Assembly: GCA_023374025.1 (NCBI GenBank)
Contig: SIJG01000091.1
Span: 532,139-596,138 of the forward strand
Reading direction: 5' to 3'
Length of the DNA stretch: 64,000 nt
Source of the DNA: Heterodera schachtii
Taxonomy: Eukaryota; Nematoda; Chromadorea; Rhabditida; Heteroderidae
Part shown: positions 1 to 9,601 of the stretch, in pieces
Position numbering within the stretch: the stretch's first letter is position 1
How the letters are laid out: every line of letters starts with the position of its first letter
Made by a program: the position numbers and the translations under genes
The notes under the pieces: generated by a model
What the model saw: the letters and a program-made list of their open reading frames with translations, nothing else
The model's database searches: none
What the model was told of the DNA's origin: nothing

Positions 1-526
1 GGTGCCTTTTTCGGTTTTTTGTGAAAATGCCGAAGTATGGATGTAATGGAAATGTGGAAATAAAAATGCATCCTAGAAGCAATAAACCAAGCTAAAAATA
101 CCATTTACGTCGTTTTTAGGCCGAAATGAGTGTGCAAAAAATATGGAAATCCATACAAATCCGGTCCCTAATTTTAGCTTTGTTTTCTTGTTTATTAATA
201 TTTGTTGTTTTAATGCGATCAGATAATAATAAAAAAATAATTAAATAGAAATATTATATATTTTTTTCCCAATATTTTTTCCCCAATTCCTAAAAATCAT
301 GTGAATTTTAATAAGATCCGGCAATAGATTTAATCAATATGATATTATAAAAATGAATAAATAAAATTTGCATTCATATTAAAATTGATTAAAGCATATT
401 TTCCTTTATTTTTTTTTATTCATAAAAATGTATAATTCATATAATTTTTTCGTTATTTAATTTAATATCACTAATAAGCATATTAGGATATTTTTTCAAT
501 TTTTTTTTTGTTTTATTTTTAAGATT
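1..526. other. AT-rich upstream region, no gene seen
   Basis: No exon with recognisable homology or good splice structure is visible. The first ~180 bases, ending near a CCGGTCCCTAATTTTAG string, resemble the ends of a dispersed repeat seen at about 3780-4160 and 62090-62310. About 100 bases just upstream of the RING gene are conserved in the inverted copy near 44290-44400, so the duplication includes the promoter region. No individual promoter element can be named. Confidence 0.5.
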
Positions 527-1983
527 ATGATGAACGTGTTTCAAATTGTTTGGTGTTTCGCTGCAATTTTATCAATGTCCAATACCGCTCCAAGTGCGAA
601 AAATATATTTAAACGTTTAACAAAATATATTCTTTAGACATAAAAGCAAAAGATTTAATTACTAAAAATGAAACAAATTCACATAATGACGAAACCAGTG
701 ACAAAACTGCATCAAGTAGCTCACAAAATAATAAATCTGAGGAGAATTGCTCAATTTGCTTGGGCAGCATTGCTAATGATGATAATTCTTCACTGAAAAC
801 CTTACTTAATTGCAATGTTAGTAAACCCTTATCAAAAACAATGTTTAAGTGTCAAAAATTAATTAATTTCAAATTCAGTTATTATTTTTGAATCCAATAG
901 TTAATGAAAATGTTAATTAATATTATATTCTTGATTTTATAGCACGGCTTTCACCAAAGTTGCATTGATCAATGGTTATTTCTTATTTATAAACAATATA
1001 AAATTTTTATTTTTCAGTATAAAATTAACAAATTAACATAAAATCTTATAAGCCCAACTAAAATAAATAAATAAATATTTTCAGGAGTTCTAGCCCTTCT
1101 TTAATATGGAATTAAAAAAGTTAAATTCGATGATTAGTCCATTGGTTTTCATTTTGGCAATTTTTTCAAAATTGATAACCTTATTTTTTTCCTCTTAATT
1201 TTATTGTGTTAAGGTTACAAATCAAAAAACTGTGCCCTGTGTGTAGAGGTGAAGTGAATAAACAGGACCAAGTAGGAACCGATCACAGTCAGCACAACAA
1301 TGGGGAGGAGGACATGGTAATAAATAATGGCATTTTGCCACAGTTATTTGTTTTATTCTTTGGGATTATCATTTTCAAAAGCATTTAATTTAAAGGAAGA
1401 AGAAAATATAAATAATGATGATGATAATTCACTTAATGAGATTGCAGAGGAATCCGATGAAACAGGTCCATTTTTTGTATATTCAATTAGCTATATTAAA
1501 TACTTTAATATACATTTATTTTGTTTTTTAACAATTTCGGAAATTGTTTTGAATCTTTCAAATATGTTTTAAAAAAAAATAAAATTTCTTATTTATTGAG
1601 GTATTTATATAATAAAAGAATTTCATTCAGACTCAAGTTTTCGTGAATTGGATGAGTCTATTGAACAATTTTTAAATGGTTATTTATATAACTCATAAAT
1701 GAGTAAATAACAAAATAATTAAAAATGCAAAAAATATTGTAGTATTTTATATAATAAAAGAATTTCATTAAGCAGAGTTAAGTCTTGGTGAATTGGATCA
1801 GTCACTTGAACAGTTATTAAATGGTTATTTATACTTGATTAATTAGTAAATAAAATATTAATTCAAATTATGAAAAATATTGTTGTATTATATATATTAC
1901 TACAACATGAATTTTAAGAAGATCAATCGAGTTCTAGCGATTTGGAAGCGTCTCTCGAGCGTTTTTTAAATGGTTTAATTTAA
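527..1983 (+). CDS. Secreted or membrane RING-H2 finger protein, copy 1 (frameshift in the TM part)
   Basis: Exons 527-593, 638-816, 943-974 and 1214-1465 join with consistent phases. The 5' exon gives a 22-residue hydrophobic signal peptide (MMNVFQIVWCFAAILS...). A Ser/Asn-rich linker and then a RING-H2 finger follow: C-x2-C (NCSICLG), LNC-x-H-x2-H-x2-C across an exactly placed intron, IDQW, and LCPVC. All eight zinc ligands are present, so an E3 ubiquitin ligase role is likely by family. Compared with the inverted copy at 43.4-44.3 kb, one base is missing near 1335. The unshifted frame ends at 1388 with a different but still hydrophobic segment. The other frame continues as a TM helix and acidic tail into the small 3' exons. 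Signal peptide plus RING-H2 is an architecture known from cyst-nematode effectors, but anchoring in the secretory pathway is equally possible. Confidence 0.75.
1631..1983 (+). repeat. Three tandem symmetric small exons of the RING gene
   Basis: Candidate exons lie at 1631-1678 (48 nt), 1773-1823 (51 nt) and 1919-1983 (the last with a stop). Each follows a TTCAG or TTAAG acceptor and starts with two bases completing a codon. The first two end in AATG before GTTATTT, a donor also used inside the RING domain. Each encodes a variant of xxELDxSLEQFLN. All three fit the phase left by the donor at 1465, so they can be chained in frame or used as alternative ends. This is a tandem duplication of one acidic, leucine-patterned small exon. 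Use in transcripts is not shown. Confidence 0.6.
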
Positions 1984-2659
1984 GTTTAAAGAATCAAAAT
2001 TAATTTACTAATTTAGAATCTTTAAATTCTGCAAATGAACCCGATGATTAATGACCTGTATCATTGATAATAATCATTTCTTTTTTATGATGTAGAATTT
2101 CCTAATTGAATTATTGTCAATTGTTTTACCGGATGCCTTTTGGCATTCGTACCGCAGCCTATCCCCCAATAATTAGACGATTAGAGTTGAATAAAAGCCT
2201 TTTTTCCGAAAGTGGACCCGTAAAAAAAATATTATCTGGTTAAGATGAACCGCTTCGAGGGATCGGGATTAGCCAATTCCCCCTCCAGAAAGAGAAAGAA
2301 GAAAACATTGTGCTGGAGGGCAGAAAAAAGAGTAAAAAGGGGCGGAGCAAACGGCAAGTGAGGTCCTAAGGCATACTGTATTAGAGAAGATTCTACGGTA
2401 CACATTAAAATAATAAAGATACGTCACAAGGTTTTAGTTTCTCATTCAATGGAAAAATGTAAATATTTTGCTAAGACTTTGCTAATTTATTTTTATAAAA
2501 ATTAATTTTAATGTTGATATCAACTTATGGTTTTAATGTAAAAAAAATTGTGGAGTTAATTTTTATTAAAAAATATTAAGAAAAGACAGAACGAATTTCA
2601 ATTATCTCAGAGTTTTAAAAACCACGAAAAAAAAATTAATGATTAATAAAATCTCGTTA
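1984..2659. other. Intergenic region with a slightly GC-richer patch
   Basis: No gene is recognised. The stretch 2110-2410 is less AT-rich than its flanks and holds a 38-codon Lys/Arg-rich ORF at 2245-2361 (+). Its origin is unknown and could be a transposon remnant. The remainder is AT-rich spacer between convergent gene ends: the RING gene (+) and the chemoreceptor (-). Confidence 0.4.
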
Positions 2660-4821
2660 TTATTGTTTTTGCCATGCTTTTTTAAGTGTGGCAAAGTGTT
2701 CCTCCGTTTTTGATTTTGATGTCAGTGCCTTTCCGCTGATCAAATCAATTTGAGCAATGCCAACCACCGTCGGAGCAGGTGCTGAAAAAGCTGTACCAGT
2801 TGTATTTTGATCAGAAATCCGATGATTATTGGGGAAAAGATGTCGGGAAAAGCTGGCAAGCATTGTGCCAAAATGATGCCAAATTTTGCACAAATCTCTT
2901 TTCAAATATGGATGGCACCTTAAAATGCAATTTTATAGAAAAAATTCATATAAAATAGAAATATTGGGGTGTTAGTTTAAAGAAAACAAATTAATTTTAT
3001 ATAGAATTATATATAAATTACAAAAAAAAATTTAACTTGTATTCAATAATTATTTATTCTTAATAAAAATAAAAAATTTTCGATGAGTTTTTTTTAATAG
3101 ATTTTTGGGTTTAATTTTTGTAGGGTTTTTTGAAAATAAAAATTCAAAGTTAACAAAAATTGAGAATTTTCTCTGACTAAATGAAAATTGAGACCAATAT
3201 TCGAAAAAAGAATATTTAATTTATACATAAAATTGGCATCCCCTATTAATAAATTTACGTGATAATGAACAGTTCGATCATTAAGCCGATGACGGAGCTA
3301 AAATTGGCAGCCAAATTGTATACCATATAATAATGGGGTAACTGAAAATAGCTCCACGATATGGTAATTAGAGAATTAAGCATTCCGAATAAATTGCACA
3401 ACAACGGAGGGATTAGCAGTTTTCCAATTCGAATGTTTTCAGAGAGCTTAAAAATGGGTTTTAAATTTTTAATTAAATTTTTTCATTTTATTTGCCTGGT
3501 AGCGCAATGAAAGGTTGTTGGAAGAGTCGTCATTTTGCAACATTTTTTGATAAATTTTCGTGTTATGACGGCACAGTTTGATGAAAATGGCAAATTCCAT
3601 GATTCCGGCCACTAATTCAACAAAAATTGTGAATAAATTTGCAAGTGGTCGAGCCTTTTGAGGTTCCGTCGTGAAGGCGATGTAAATGGAAATCGTGAAC
3701 TGAATTTAAATGTGTGATTTTTACTTGATTTATTATTGATCAGATAAATCCTCATTAAGTGCGCAAATTTTCGATTTTTGGGGCAAAATTTAACAGATTT
3801 CATATTTTGGGCTTTTTTTTGAAAGGAACCGCCTTTTGAAAATATTTTGTCGGTTTTTTTTTTTGCCAAAATAGGTGCGAAAATAGGTGCTAAAAATTGA
3901 AAAAATCAGTTTTTTATGCACCAAAAGTAAAAAGTTTAAAAAGTGACTCAGTTATTTTTTTTAATCAATTTCGCCCGCACAAAGCAACTTTCAAGAAAAT
4001 AAATAATAAATTTTGGTCATTATTTTCGAAGTGCTAACCCCCTTTTAGGTGCTAAAAAATCGCTCTAAATCAAAAATTGTTAGGAGAAAATGTGATTTTC
4101 GTGCTTCACTCATCAAGTACTATTATTCGTAAAAAAAAACAGATAAAAACACAAAAATCCGGTCTCTAGTGAGAAGTGTTTAAATTACTTAAATTAATTA
4201 TTTAAATTTATACCGCAATCGGTGACCATAACAGTGTGAACAAACAGCCTCGACATCGTTCATATGCTCGGGCAAATAAAGTTGCCAAAATGCGTTCAAT
4301 GATCAGCACATGGGGCACAAAATGGCGACTGTAAACGCCGAAGAAGTACAGCCTGGCAAGATCCGGGAAGAAGCTCATGTTCTCAGCGCTAATTGGGTCC
4401 CATAAAATGAATTTGAACAGACAAATGACGAAACGGCAAATGCCGCGCTGGGAAAATTAAAAAAAAAATTAATTTTAATTCAATAAAGCCTATTTCCACT
4501 AATAGAGCTATCGGTGGCTTTATTTGAACATCCAAAGTGGAAGAGGAGGCTTATTTAGAAAGGAAAGGCACACTTATGGAGCGGAGGCGGCCAATTAGTG
4601 GAAATACGGTAATTTACAAAAAATATTACAGTAAGAATACTGAAGCTCTGATAGATGAGAATGGCTTTCATGTTCGGGTGGATGACCGCTGTGCGTGCCA
4701 CCAAAATCAAATTGGTAATAGACAACGGAATGCCAAGAAAATTTATCAACATTTCAACGGCACCGCCAAAGAATAGAAAAAAGAGTTCAGAATCAGTTAG
4801 AGTTGTGTTAATTGTCAACAT
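2660..4821 (-). CDS. SRA-superfamily seven-transmembrane chemoreceptor
   Basis: Five exons at 4821-4630, 4447-4214, 3699-3496, 3446-3259 and 2918-2660 join without a stop into 358 codons, a normal length for this family. TM1/TM2 lie in exon 1, starting MLTINTTLTDS. Exon 2 holds the TM2-TM3 loop and the diagnostic ERILATLFARAYE stretch after TM3. Exon 3 gives TM5 and ends LSLRYQ. Exon 4 begins LSENIR, recreating the RYQ-x2-EN motif of sra/srab/sre receptors across the intron, then gives TM6/TM7. Exon 5 supplies CHPYLKRDL and a Ser/Thr-rich cytoplasmic tail. The intron between exons 3 and 4 has a GC donor (CAG/GCAAAT). The role is a putative chemosensory GPCR in neuron membranes. I am sure of the superfamily, not of the subfamily. 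Confidence 0.85.
3770..4165. repeat. Dispersed repeat inside chemoreceptor intron 2
   Basis: A block with AAAAAGTGACTCA, TTTCGCCCRCACAA, AAGAAAATAAATAATAAATTT, a CTTCACTCATCAAGT-like stretch and a CCGGTCTCT-like end recurs in the same order at 62095-62315. Small GGTGC/TAGGTGC motifs link it to the TAGGCA-rich family elsewhere in the window. There is no coding capacity. It probably inserted into the intron. Confidence 0.55.
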
Positions 4822-5600
4822 TATTAGAATTTTTTGCTTAAAATATTTAAAAAATATATATAGAAATAAATTGAATAACTCTAAAAACTTAAAGTTATAC
4901 AAAATTACAAAATGCAAAATACAAAAAAATGATCAGAAAGAGTCTCTGAACTGGGAGGATTTGTCTGAAAAAATATTATTATGGGATTTCGGCGCCAATA
5001 GTGCAATAAAATAACGATTAAATACATAAGAAAATTGTAGACTAAATTTTATGTTGTCTTCATATTACTTAACATTGGGAATTTTTCATTTGAATAATGG
5101 CCAAATTTCCCACACTCAATAAAATAGACAGAAAATTTTAATTACACTCGCAATAATTTTAAAATATGGCGAGAAATTTGTTTTTATAACACAAAAGTGG
5201 TGTTGCAAAATGTCATTTTGGTTACCATTGGAAACTCTTTCTGAGTATTTTATGGGAAAATTTTTTGAAGAAGTGACAGTTTAGACAATTAATTCAACCA
5301 GGAAACGGTCAGAAATTATTTTATTATTTTATTCGTTAAATAGTATCATTTACAATTTTAAAACAAAAATATAAAAATAACAAGTTATTAAAGGACTTAA
5401 ATAAAGACACATCTTCGAAATTAGTGCGATCTATGAATTGTACATTTAGAATCAGAAGAGAAAGAACAATGTTATGTGAAGCGGAATGTGCGATAAAGCG
5501 GGATAATGAGAATTTAAATTTTCAAACCATTTTTAGGCGGCAAGTTTTCTTGACAATTTTATAAAAAATTTCTTCGTAAGACAATTCTTTAAAAAAAATT
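4822..5600. other. AT-rich spacer upstream of the chemoreceptor
   Basis: This holds the presumed promoter of the minus-strand chemoreceptor. I see no exon, RNA gene or recognisable repeat apart from a short purine-rich patch at 4930-4970. Confidence 0.4.
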
Positions 5601-5611
5601 AACAAGTTTTG

Positions 5612-6540
5612 TAGTATAACTCTTTTCATAGTTGACCAAATTGAAATTTTGATATCATCTAATAGCCCTAAGTGTTCTATATTTGTTCAACAAAATTTCG
5701 AACAATTTATTTTAATTTCTAAAAAGGTGCGACCAAAGAGGTTTGGTTTCATACGCTTATTACCTTTAAAGAAATTAAAAAAAAAATCTGTTTTAGTTAT
5801 CTAATTTCAAACTTAGAAACCCCCCAAATTTTACAAGGAAATGCGTCATCATATATATTAAAATTAAGAAAAATATTTATATATGCAATAAATTAAAATT
5901 TCATTAAAAAAACGAGAAAAATTAATCAATTTTTTGTACATTTATAATCATTAGAAAAAGATTTTTTAAAATTTTCTTCAAATCACATTATAACAACTTT
6001 TGTTTGAGAACTCCTAATAAATAAAACTGAGAGTCCAAAATTGAAATGGTGTAAAAACCATGGACTTCAATCAACTGGGCTCCAGCCCGATTTTTGGATT
6101 ATAACTCTTTTCATAGTTGCCAAATTGAATTTTTGATATTAGCGAATAGTCCCGCCCTAAGTGTTCTCTTATATTTGTTCAACAAAATTTCGAAAAATTT
6201 ATTTAATACAAAAAAGGTACGACCTAAAAGGTTTGAAAAGCCAGTTTTTTTTTAAAGTTTTTTTTTGGTCATAACCTTTTTTTAACTTAAGGCATGGATT
6301 CAATTCTCACCAGTGGCCTTTAAGGTTCGATAACTGTCAAAAGCATATTGAGTTAAACTTCAAAAGTGTTTATAATTCAAACACAGATAAAATATAAATT
6401 AGATTTGTTTTTATACGTTTATTATTTTCAAAGAAATTTAAAAAAAAATTTTTATTTTAGTTATCTCATTTCAAACTTAAGAAACCCCCCAAATTTTATA
6501 GCAGGAAATGCGTCATCTTATATATTAAAATAAATTTTCA
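5612..6540 (+). repeat. Direct repeat pair related to a small TIR element
   Basis: 5612-5880 and 6098-6540 are homologous along their length. They share TATAACTCTTTTCATAGTTG, AATAG(CCC)CTAAGTGTTCT, TTTGTTCAACAAAATTTCG, AAAAAGGTRCGACC and an AAACCCCCCAAATTTTA block. The second copy carries about 150 extra bases (6240-6400). The AATAGCCCTAAGTGT segment is the terminal motif of the small inverted-repeat element at 39345-39545, so these may be partial copies of one family. Confidence 0.55.
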
Positions 6541-8565
6541 TAAACAAAAAAAACGAGAAAAATAAAATTATTTTGACATAAGCATTTCACGAGAATTTAT
6601 AATGTTCAGTGGTTTTGTCACATTGTAAACAACATTGTAAACAGGAAATAAGATATAAGATTAGGTAATATTTCATTTTTCATTCATTTTATATATATGT
6701 TATATAGGTAAGGGGTTTCATCCCTAAAACCATTATCTCCCGGCCGAAGGCCGGGAGCGCCCTGAAATTGGTGGAAGGGTCTTACAACTTTTTGAGGAGT
6801 ATCCGGGAAAACTATAGGAAAAAAATCAGCGAGGACGACTGAGTCCCGAGAAGCGATTTGTCACTTTTTCGCTCATTTTAGGGCCCATAACTTTTTTCCT
6901 AAAACCCGAATCAAAAAGTTTCCGCTGGTAGGGACCTAAGTTGAAGTGTTGACTAAAATTCAAAAAAAATTCCAGGCCTCTACCTTTAATAGGGAAGGCT
7001 GTAGGTGCGTAGACTTTTTCAGTACCAACTTTGTCCAGTTCAGTCCCGGGTGAATAACTCATTAGGGTTTGATCTGAGCGGGGGGTCGCCAGCGGGACTA
7101 TTGTAGAGCTTGAAAAGCTCGATTTTTCCCGATTTTAAATTTTCGAAAATTTTCAAAATTTTTCGAGCTAGGCCTAAAAAACTGTTTTCGGGTTTTTGAA
7201 TTTTAGGATTTTTTGCCGATTTTTCCCGGGAAAACGGAGACCACTTCCAAAACATAGTTTTTCGAGCTCTATCGACTGGTATTTTTTTCGGAAAAATTTC
7301 GATTTTTTCCCGGAAATAGAAAAATTTTTTGGCCTAAGCGGGACATTTGAGTCCCGTGCCCATAACTCGTCAGGGGTAGGTTTTAGCCAAAAAATGCCTT
7401 AGACCAAAATTGTAGAGCTTTTAAAGCTCTATCGAATGGTGTGCCATATGTTGGAAAAATTTCAAAAATTTTTGAGCTAGGCCCCCTAGAAATTTTCGAA
7501 ATTTTTTTTTGGGGCCAAAATGGGGGTGAAAAACATTTTTCTGGGGTTTTTTGAGATGCTGATTACGAATATGACCTTTGTTTTTCGTTTCATAATTTTT
7601 AGAATTTTTTAAAAATTCGAAATATTTTTCAATTTTTTGGCCCTCAGGAATTTTGGGTTAAAGTTTGAAATTCATAACTCGGTGAAGGATTTATCAATTT
7701 AAGTGAATTAAAGCTTTAAAAATAGAGTAAAATCAGGAGAATTTTATGCTTTTTATTTGGAATTTCTATCTTCTAAAGAAAAAAAGTTATTCCAGAATTT
7801 CTGGAAATTTTCGAATTTTCAGAAAAAAATTCATAACTCGGTTCTGAAAAGTCATTTGTGAAAATTAAAATACTAATAAAATCCGCAATTTTTTTCTCTA
7901 TTAGATAAATTTTATTTTATCTTTTTATCACTTTTTTAAAAAAAGATACAAAAATAAAAGTGCTTTTTGGATTCGGGACTAAAGGGGGGTGGGTGACCAG
8001 GATTTTGAGTGAAAAAATTTTTTCATCAAAATCTTCAAAAAACATGTCTATAGGGCCAATTTAGGTCGCTGATCACGAATATGCAATCAGTTTTTACTTT
8101 AGACATCGTTACTACCTCAGAATCCCTGTGTGATTGGGGATTCTGAGGCTGAGGGGGGGGGGGCAGGTTCGAACCCGGACGGTGTACATTAATTTTCTAT
8201 GCATTTTTTGGGTTCTTTTTCAATGCTTTTAATTAATTTAATTATTTTTTATTTTATTAATTAATAATTAATATTAAAAAATTTTTTAAATTTAATTTAA
8301 TTTTTTGATTAATTATTTTTTAAATTAATTGATTTTTTTAATTAAAGAATTTATTTGTTTTTTTTATTATAATTTGTCAAAAATGAATTTCAATTTAAAT
8401 AAAAATCAATCATTGTACATTGCAAAGTTACTTTTTAATTAATAAAAGAAGAAATTATTTTATAATTTTTAAAAATTATTAACATATTCAATTTTAATTA
8501 TATTTTTTTATAAAACCATTTCCTTATTTATTTAATTTTGAAATCATGATTTACCATTTTAATCA

Positions 8566-9250
8566 TTGTTGTACCATTCCAAAATTTGTGTACCTCCTAA
8601 TAACTGTTGTACCTATTACCGTGGTTGTACCTCTTTTCCCGTGGTTGTACCTCGACTAATCTCTGTGATACCTCTTCTAATCACAGTTGTACCTCTTACC
8701 GTGGTTGTACCTCTTCTAATCACCATTGTACCTCTTCTAATCACAGTTGTACCTCTTCTAATCACAGTCGTACCTCTTCTAATCACAGTTGTACCTCTTC
8801 TAATCACAGTTGTACCTCTTCTAATCACCATTGTACCTCTTCTAATCACAGTTGTACCTCTTACCGTGGTTGTACCTCTTCTAATCACCATTGTACCTCT
8901 TCTAATCACCATTGTACCTCTTCTAATCACAGTTATACCTCTTCTAATCACAGTCGTACCTCTTCTAATCACAGTTGTACCTCTTCTAATCACAGTTGTA
9001 CCTCTTCTAATCACAGTTGTACCTCTTCTAATCACATTTGTACCTCTTCTAATCACAGTTGTACTTCTTCTAACCATTGTTGTACCTCTTCTGATCACTT
9101 TTGTACCTCTTCTAATCACCATTGAACCTCTTCTAATCACAGTTGTACCTCTTCTACTCACCATTGTACCTCTTCTAATCACAGTTGTACCTCTTCTAAT
9201 CACAGTTGTACCTCTTCTACTCACCATTGTACCTCTTCTAATCACAGTTG
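8566..9250. repeat. 21-bp minisatellite, copy 1
   Basis: About 32 units of a 21-bp motif, roughly TGTACCTCTTCTAATCACAGT, with variants CACC/CAGT and some units using TTACCGTGG. Because 21 is divisible by three, five of six frames stay open and read as TSSNHSC, VPLLITV or VIRRGTT repeats. I regard these as spurious proteins. Confidence 0.9.
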
Positions 9251-9257
9251 AATTTAA

Positions 9258-9440
9258 TAACGGGCGCGGAGCGCCCGTCTGATCTCAACAAAATTAAAAA
9301 ACGGGCGCGAAGCGCCCGTTCAAGGCCGCGAAGCGGCCTAAAAATCACGAAATTTAAAAAACGGCCGCGAAGCGGCCGAAAAGCACAACAGAAATTTGAA
9401 ACGGGCGCAAAGCGCCCGTTCGAGGCCGCGAAGCGGCCTA
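9258..9440. repeat. Array of GC-rich hairpins
   Basis: At least five short perfect inverted repeats of the types GGGCGCGAAGCGCCC and GGCCGCGAAGCGGCC are separated by AT-rich spacers. They sit directly 3' of the minisatellite. The same arrangement occurs at 56150-56320 and, decayed and inverted, at 44700-44835. Confidence 0.85.
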
Positions 9441-9601
9441 AAAATCGCTGTTAATTTTTTTAAAATTCAAAATCTCTTCACTTAAATCGCTTTAAAGCCT
9501 AGGTAGCGAAGCTCAAGAAGCGCGAAGCGCTTTATCCCAGGCCCAGATCCGACGGTTCACACACCCGCTAGTTATAATTTATTATATTATTTATTTTAAA
9601 A

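Larger units (their letters stand above)
6725..9572 (+). mobile_element. Composite repeat, copy 1, with Helitron-like 3' end
   Basis: A long non-coding repeat begins near a perfect GC hairpin (CCCGGCCGAAGGCCGGG, 6738-6757). It continues with an AT-rich body full of CATAACTCG and GAGTCCCG phrases and a hairpin around CAGAATCCC at 8118-8152. Next come a G-run with a pol-III B-box-like string (GGTTCGAACCC, 8166), a 21-bp minisatellite and GC-rich hairpins, and it ends ...CACCCGCTAGT followed by T. The same order recurs at 52.7-56.5 kb, and decayed parts recur inverted at 44.7-45.5 kb. The CTAGT end next to T, with an upstream AAGCGCGAAGCGCTT hairpin, fits a non-autonomous Helitron. The hairpin is further from the end than usual and no 5' TC end is proven. 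Confidence 0.5.

Noticed and set aside
8590..9250. CRISPR-like array
   Set aside because: Units are contiguous 21-mers without unique spacers, and the genome is eukaryotic.
8566..9282. Hydrophobic VPLLITV-repeat protein and its antisense Arg-rich partner
   Set aside because: Same minisatellite artefact as copy 2; several frames are open at once.
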